From CAZMUD01 sp964569715 (GTDB taxonomy: Bacteria > Chloroflexota > Dehalococcoidia > Dehalococcoidales > UBA2162), in the NCBI GenBank assembly GCA_964569715.1, contig CAZMUD010000048.1:1-8515 (forward strand): a stretch of DNA of 8,515 bases, written 5' to 3'. How positions within the stretch are numbered: the stretch's first letter is position 1; the number at the start of each line of letters is the position of its first letter. Shown one piece after another: positions 5,242 through 8,515 of the stretch. Position numbers and translations under genes: made by a program. Under the pieces are notes generated by a model. It searched no databases, had not been told where the DNA came from, and saw only the letters and a list, made by a program, of their open reading frames with translations.

Positions 5242-6651
5242 TTAGGGATTCTGCTCTGTTTCATTTCTTGTCTTCCCCCTAACCAGCCCTACCCTTATTG
5301 CTTCTCTTAGACTGCTGACGGGGATTAGCTCAATGTTTTTAGGGGGTGGGCTAACCTTGGCACCGACTTTAGGCACCAGGCAGCGCTTGAAGCCCAATCT
5401 GGCTGCCTCATTCACCCTTCTGTCTAGCTGGGGAACGGCTCTTAGCTCGCCGCTCAACCCCACCTCCCCCACTACTGCCAGTTCCGGGTCGACACCCACA
5501 TCACGAAAGCTGGAGGTAATAGCCAGGGCGATGCCTAAATCAGCCGCCGGCTCTCCAATTTTTAGCCCGCCGGTAACATTGACTATAATATCCTGATTTC
5601 CGAGCTTCAGGCCGATTCGCTTGCTCAGCACGGCAGCGAGCAGCAGCAAGCGACCAAAGTCAACACCGTTGGCAGTGCGCCGTGGTAAGCCAAAGCTGGT
5701 GGGATTGGTCAGGGCTTGAATCTCTACCAGCAGGGGGCGACTACCCTCAAGGACAGGCACTACCACCGAGCCTATAGCCTCACCCCACCGCTGTGATAGG
5801 AATGCCTGTGACGGATTATCCACTTCAACCAGACCCTGCCCCTTCATTTCAAAGACGCCTATCTCATTGGTGGAGCCAAAGCGGTTTTTCACACAACGCA
5901 GCAATCGGTAGGCACTGAAAGGCTCACCCTCAAGATAGAGCACCACATCCACAATATGTTCCAGAACCCGGGGACCAGCAATAGCGCCGTCTTTGGTTAC
6001 ATGCCCGACAATGAAAACAGGCACCCCGCTGAGCTTTGCCCATTGCATAAGCCTCATGGTGCACTCTCGCACCTGGGTTATGCTGCCTGGCGCTGTATCC
6101 AACTCAGGGAGATAAACAGCTTGAATGGAGTCAATAACCACCAGGCTAGGTGATAGCTCCTCAATCTGGTTCAGGATAACCTCCAGGTTAGTTTCAGCCA
6201 GAAGGTAAAGCTTCTCGCCCTTTATTCCCAGACGCTCTGCCCTGAGCTTAATCTGAGGCAGTGTTTCCTCACCGGAAACATAAACCACCTTACCTTGTGC
6301 CTGAGCTACCAGGGCTGAAACCTGAAGCAGGAGGGTGGATTTGCCAATACCGGGGTCGCCGCCGGTGAGCATCAGGGAGCCGGCTACCAGTCCCCCACCC
6401 AGCACTCGGTTAAACTCGGTCAGGGGAAGTGAAAGGCGGTCGGCTGCCTCAAGAACGACCTGAGATAACTCTTGGGCTGGGTGAAGCGGGGCAGCGGGCT
6501 GTAAGAAACTAGCTGGAGTAGCTACCGTTTTTTCTATAAAACTGTTCCACTCCTGGCAACTAGGACAGCGTCCCAGCCACTTCAGTTCCTCTCGGCCGCA
6601 CTGCTGGCAGACGAAGATAGTCCTGGTGCCGGATTTATCCAATCTAGCCAT
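5242..6651 (-). CDS. radA: DNA repair protein RadA (Sms)
   Basis: RecA-like ATPase that promotes branch migration and recombination repair, 469 residues versus about 460 in E. coli. Domains in order: a four-cysteine zinc finger (C15, C18, C29, C32; CQQCGR...CPSCQEW), a RecA core with Walker A GGDPGIGKST (97-106), Walker B LVVIDSIQ (170-177), the RadA-specific KNRFG motif (255-259), and a C-terminal Lon-protease-like domain (about 290-455, including GEVGLSGELRAV) that lacks proteolytic function in the family. All expected motifs are intact. Start ATG has TAAGG 7 bases upstream. It follows the decarboxylase beta subunit by 23 bases on the same strand and is probably cotranscribed with it, an unusual partner. 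It converges on queF with only 6 bases between stop codons, leaving no room for a separate terminator. Confidence 0.97.
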   Translation of the reverse strand: MARLDKSGTRTIFVCQQCGREELKWLGRCPSCQEWNSFIEKTVATPASFLQPAAPLHPAQELSQVVLEAADRLSLPLTEFNRVLGGGLVAGSLMLTGGDPGIGKSTLLLQVSALVAQAQGKVVYVSGEETLPQIKLRAERLGIKGEKLYLLAETNLEVILNQIEELSPSLVVIDSIQAVYLPELDTAPGSITQVRECTMRLMQWAKLSGVPVFIVGHVTKDGAIAGPRVLEHIVDVVLYLEGEPFSAYRLLRCVKNRFGSTNEIGVFEMKGQGLVEVDNPSQAFLSQRWGEAIGSVVVPVLEGSRPLLVEIQALTNPTSFGLPRRTANGVDFGRLLLLAAVLSKRIGLKLGNQDIIVNVTGGLKIGEPAADLGIALAITSSFRDVGVDPELAVVGEVGLSGELRAVPQLDRRVNEAARLGFKRCLVPKVGAKVSPPPKNIELIPVSSLREAIRVGLVRGKTRNETEQNP

Positions 6652-6674
6652 GAGGTAACCTTACTTCATAGATT

Positions 6675-7865
6675 TTACATCAGCATGCCGAGGAATATCC
6701 CAGCCACCACCGAGGTGGCAATAGCCCCGGCCATGTTAGGTCCCATAGCATGCATAAGCAAGAAGTTCCTCGGGTTTGCCTCCTGCCCCATTTTTTGCAC
6801 TACTCTAGATGACATAGGGATAGCCGATACCCCGGCAGCACCTATCATTGGGTTTATTTTCTCTTTTAGGAATAGGTTGATAAGCTTGGCTGCCAACAGA
6901 CCCCCGGTGGTAGATAAGGCAAAGGCTACTATTGCCAACCCAATGATAGCCAAGGTTTGGGGTCTGAGAAATACTTCAGCGGGCATTAGCGCTCCTACTG
7001 TTATTCCCAGGAGAAAGGTAAGCACATCGATAAACACACCCCCGGCTGATTCAGCCAGCCTATTGGTGACGCCACTGGCTCTCAGTAGATTGCCGAACAT
7101 AAACATACCGATAAGCGGTGTCGATTTAGGGACAAGCAAGGCAGCAATAATGAATATTATCATGGGGAAGAGAATAACCTCTAAATTGGAGACCTCTCGC
7201 AACTGGGGCTTCATGAATATTGCCCGCTCCTTCTTGGTGGTGAGCAGTCTTATTATTGGCGGTTGAATAATGGGCACCAGCGCCATATAGGAATAAGCCA
7301 CCAGTGTAATCGGGCCCAGTAGCTGAGGGGCCAGGGCAGCCGTGATGTAAACGGTGGGTGGTCCGTCGGAACCACCAATGATGCCAACACAGGCTGCCGC
7401 CCTTGCGCCCTCTATATCAAAACCGAACAATCCAGAGGTGTAAGCAATTAAGAAGACAGCAAAGACGCCTAACTGAGCAGCGGCACCAAAGACAAAAGAT
7501 ATGGGACGGGCGATGGTAGGCCTAAAATCGGTCATCGCTCCCAATCCGAGAAAGATGAGCAGAGGAATTACCCCGGACTTAATTCCGTAGGTGTAAAGCA
7601 CATTCAGTAAGCCTATTTCCCCGCTGCCAATAGCCCTTATCAGCGCACTTAAAGATGATACCTCTGCCGGGAAGCCATCCGCGGTATATATCATTAAGCC
7701 GGCAAAAGGAAGGTTGACCATCAAAACGCCGACCCCGATGGGTACTAATAAAACGGGCTCCATCTTCTTAGCAATGCCCAGGTAGATTAAGAGCCCACCA
7801 ATCAGAAACATTATGATATTGCCCCAGGTTAATGCCCCGAAGGCACTCTCGTATAGACCAAACAC
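6675..7865 (-). CDS. Sodium ion-translocating decarboxylase, beta subunit (OadB/MmdB/GcdB family)
   Basis: Membrane subunit that decarboxylates carboxybiotin and couples this to Na+ export. The 396 residues are strongly hydrophobic, with about nine or more membrane segments, nearer in length to MmdB/GcdB (about 375-390) than to Klebsiella OadB (433). Key residues are visible: D167 in GGSDGPPTVY (D203 in Klebsiella), Y193 in AYSYMALVP (Y229), and N338, G342 and S347 in INPMIGAAGVS (N373, G377, S382). These are the residues implicated in Na+ and proton movement, so the pump looks functional. The start is GTG (7865), with GAAGGA 7 bases upstream, immediately abutting the stop of the small membrane gene. 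The decarboxylated acid (oxaloacetate, methylmalonyl-CoA, glutaconyl-CoA or malonate) depends on an alpha subunit that is not in the window, so I give no symbol. Confidence 0.95.
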   Translation of the reverse strand: MFGLYESAFGALTWGNIIMFLIGGLLIYLGIAKKMEPVLLVPIGVGVLMVNLPFAGLMIYTADGFPAEVSSLSALIRAIGSGEIGLLNVLYTYGIKSGVIPLLIFLGLGAMTDFRPTIARPISFVFGAAAQLGVFAVFLIAYTSGLFGFDIEGARAAACVGIIGGSDGPPTVYITAALAPQLLGPITLVAYSYMALVPIIQPPIIRLLTTKKERAIFMKPQLREVSNLEVILFPMIIFIIAALLVPKSTPLIGMFMFGNLLRASGVTNRLAESAGGVFIDVLTFLLGITVGALMPAEVFLRPQTLAIIGLAIVAFALSTTGGLLAAKLINLFLKEKINPMIGAAGVSAIPMSSRVVQKMGQEANPRNFLLMHAMGPNMAGAIATSVVAGIFLGMLM

Positions 7866-8021
7866 CTACTTATCCTTCGCCGGAATCTCTTTACCCTTTG
7901 CCTGAGTTTTCTGTATTACTAGTCCCACTATCCAGGCTACCAATGATAGGATGACCAGGACGAGGATGGTCACTCCAAAACCACCCCCGGCGAGCTTTGC
8001 TGCTAAATTCCAGTCTATCAT
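7866..8021 (-). CDS. Small single-pass membrane protein, probable decarboxylase gamma/delta (OadG/MmdD-like) subunit
   Basis: A 51-residue protein beginning MIDWNLAAKLAGGGFGVTIL and ending at TAG directly before the GTG of the beta subunit. Residues about 14-37 are one hydrophobic helix (GFGVTILVLVILSLVAWIVG), and the tail is short and lysine-rich (QKTQAKGKEIPAKDK). This shape, a short N-terminus, one helix with GxGxT/VxxxLxxL character and a charged cytoplasmic tail, matches OadG/MmdD subunits that tie the carboxyltransferase to the membrane pump. Its position between biotin carrier and beta subunit agrees. It is shorter than Klebsiella OadG (83 residues) and lacks the histidine-containing, zinc-binding tail. 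Start ATG (8021-8019) has AAAGGGG 4 bases upstream, and an in-frame TAA lies five codons above it, so the gene cannot extend far. Family assignment is by shape and context, not by a diagnostic motif. Confidence 0.8.
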   Translation of the reverse strand: MIDWNLAAKLAGGGFGVTILVLVILSLVAWIVGLVIQKTQAKGKEIPAKDK

Positions 8022-8108
8022 CAAACCCCTTTCAAATTACGGAAAGCTCAAGAGCCCCGGGTGATACCGCCAAAGCCAGTGTCGAGAAGGTCTAGCCTTC
8101 TATCGCTA
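8022..8108 (-). other. 87-base spacer with small hairpin between biotin-carrier and OadG-like genes
   Basis: This gap is larger than others in the operon. It contains a 6-bp stem AGAAGG/CCTTCT with a 5-base loop (8085-8101) just after the biotin-carrier stop codon. No T-run follows, so it is not a terminator; it might stabilise or mark a processing site in the transcript. I see no ORF in it. Confidence 0.35.
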
Positions 8109-8330
8109 TCAATATTCAAGGGTAGCTATCAAATTACCCGTCTCCACCACCTGCCCCGCAGAAACTTTTATCTCAGTAATTGTGCCAGCTACCGGAGCTA
8201 ATATTGGATTCTCCATCTTCATTGACTCAATAAAGCAAATTACATCTCCCTCCTGAACCACATCCCCTACCTTAACTTCTACGCTAGTAACTTTGCCTGT
8301 TATTGGGACTTCGACAATTTCCTGTGCCAA
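8109..8330 (-). CDS. Biotin carrier protein (biotin/lipoyl attachment domain) of a decarboxylase or carboxylase
   Basis: A 73-residue stand-alone biotinyl domain. The biotinylation motif ESMKMEN has the target lysine K38, and the two symmetric halves of the barrel are visible (VPITGKVTSVEVKVGDVVQEGD and APVAGTITEIKVSAGQVVETGN). The MKM motif with glutamate and serine before it favours biotin over lipoate (DKA-type motifs). It lacks the long Ala/Pro linker of the MmdC and GcdC carriers, so it is a minimal carrier that shuttles CO2 from the carboxyltransferase to the membrane beta subunit encoded downstream. Start is TTG (8330-8328), supported by AAAGGAG 7 bases upstream; no ATG exists before residue 37. 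Involvement with an acyl-CoA or pyruvate carboxylase instead is possible, but the adjoining pump genes make the decarboxylase the better guess. Confidence 0.93.
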   Translation of the reverse strand: MAQEIVEVPITGKVTSVEVKVGDVVQEGDVICFIESMKMENPILAPVAGTITEIKVSAGQVVETGNLIATLEY

Positions 8331-8337
8331 CTTTAGG

Positions 8338-8344
8338 CTCCTTT
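8338..8344 (-). promoter_or_regulatory. Ribosome binding site deciding the TTG start of the biotin carrier
   Basis: AAAGGAG on the minus strand with a 7-base spacer to the TTG at 8330-8328; the same motif and start codon as at the ABC ATPase gene. Confidence 0.75.
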
Positions 8345-8393
8345 CTGCTGATCACTTTGTGTTTTCTCCGCCAACCTGTATTCTGACAAATCA

Positions 8394-8434
8394 AAAGGGC
8401 GGGTAATCCACCTACTTCAGTTTCCCCGCCCTTT
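8394..8434 (-). terminator. Probable Rho-independent terminator of the upstream minus-strand gene
   Basis: Perfect 10-bp stem AAAGGGCGGG/CCCGCCCTTT (arms 8425-8434 and 8394-8403) with a 21-base loop. On the minus strand the stem runs into TTTTGATTTG, a moderate U-rich tail; on the plus strand there is none, so it acts leftward if at all. It sits about 37 bases after a stop codon at 8473-8471 and about 64 bases before the biotin-carrier start, separating the two units. The long loop lowers confidence. I could not find a convincing promoter between it and the biotin-carrier gene. Confidence 0.5.
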
Positions 8435-8470
8435 CTATAACCCTTCCGACTTTGCCTATGTCATGATAGC

Positions 8471-8515
8471 TTAAGGGTTCTCATCTCCCAGCAATGCTCC
8501 TACGGCTGTGGGATG
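8471..8515 (-). CDS. C-terminal end of an unidentified gene
   Basis: Reading leftward from the window edge, one of the three minus frames stays open for 14 codons to a TAA (8473-8471): HPTAVGALLGDENP. The other two frames stop within the first 11 codons. The composition looks protein-like and a terminator-like stem follows, so this is probably the end of a real gene. The fragment is too short to identify; a carboxyltransferase alpha subunit would fit the neighbours but nothing in these residues shows it. Confidence 0.4.
   Translation of the reverse strand, partial: HPTAVGALLGDENP

Noticed and set aside
5224..5256. Terminator at the queF/radA junction (GAGCAG/CTGCTC)
   Set aside because: A 6-bp stem with a 21-base loop, half inside each coding region, and only a broken T stretch after it; too weak to call.
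6685..7266. A 193-codon plus-strand open frame opposite the decarboxylase beta subunit
   Set aside because: It is a shadow of a strongly hydrophobic gene in the opposite frame. There is no ribosome binding site of note and the product is low-complexity Ser/Pro/Ile-rich.
8494..8515. Plus-strand ORF starting ATG near the right edge
   Set aside because: It has only seven codons in the window and no ribosome binding site. The minus-strand frame ending at 8471, followed by a terminator-like stem, is the better reading.

Overview
The window reads as a compact bacterial chromosome segment of roughly 50% GC (by eye). Gene content, the mixed ATG/GTG/TTG starts with clear Shine-Dalgarno sequences, and the gene neighbourhood (radA, ispD, ispF, cysS close together, plus C-rich palindromic intergenic repeats) suggest Chloroflexota, perhaps class Dehalococcoidia. 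That placement is an inference from general resemblance, not from a marker gene or a search.

Layout, right to left because most genes lie on the minus strand. At 8515-8471 is the last 14 codons of an unidentified gene, followed by a terminator-like stem-loop (8434-8394). Then comes a set of parts of a biotin-dependent, sodium-translocating decarboxylase: a 73-residue biotin carrier (8330-8109), a 51-residue single-pass membrane protein of OadG/MmdD type (8021-7866), and the membrane beta subunit that pumps Na+ (7865-6675). No carboxyltransferase (alpha) gene is present in the window. radA (6651-5242) follows 23 bases after the pump gene.

The only plus-strand gene is queF (4828-5235), convergent with radA with a 6-base gap. 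Between queF and the divergent ispD lies a gene-free stretch (4291-4827) that is almost entirely occupied by a structured repeat element. It has 18-base imperfect inverted ends (4387-4404 and 4675-4692) enclosing three degenerate units of about 69 bases, each centred on a perfect or near-perfect hairpin. Predicted promoters for ispD and queF sit just outside the two ends.

The second minus-strand operon runs ispD - ispF - cysE - cysS - ABC ATPase - ABC permease (4290 to the left edge). The junctions are very tight (11-base overlap, 4-base gap, 4-base overlap, 34-base gap, 4-base overlap). It joins two steps of the MEP isoprenoid pathway, cysteine precursor synthesis, cysteinyl-tRNA charging and an ABC-2 type exporter. 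The radA...ispD-ispF...cysE-cysS order resembles the Firmicutes radA-disA-yacL-ispD-ispF-gltX-cysE-cysS cluster, here interrupted by queF and the repeat element.

I found no convincing novel defence or mobile system. The two things most worth a second look are the intergenic repeat element and the decarboxylase-pump gene set that ends in radA.
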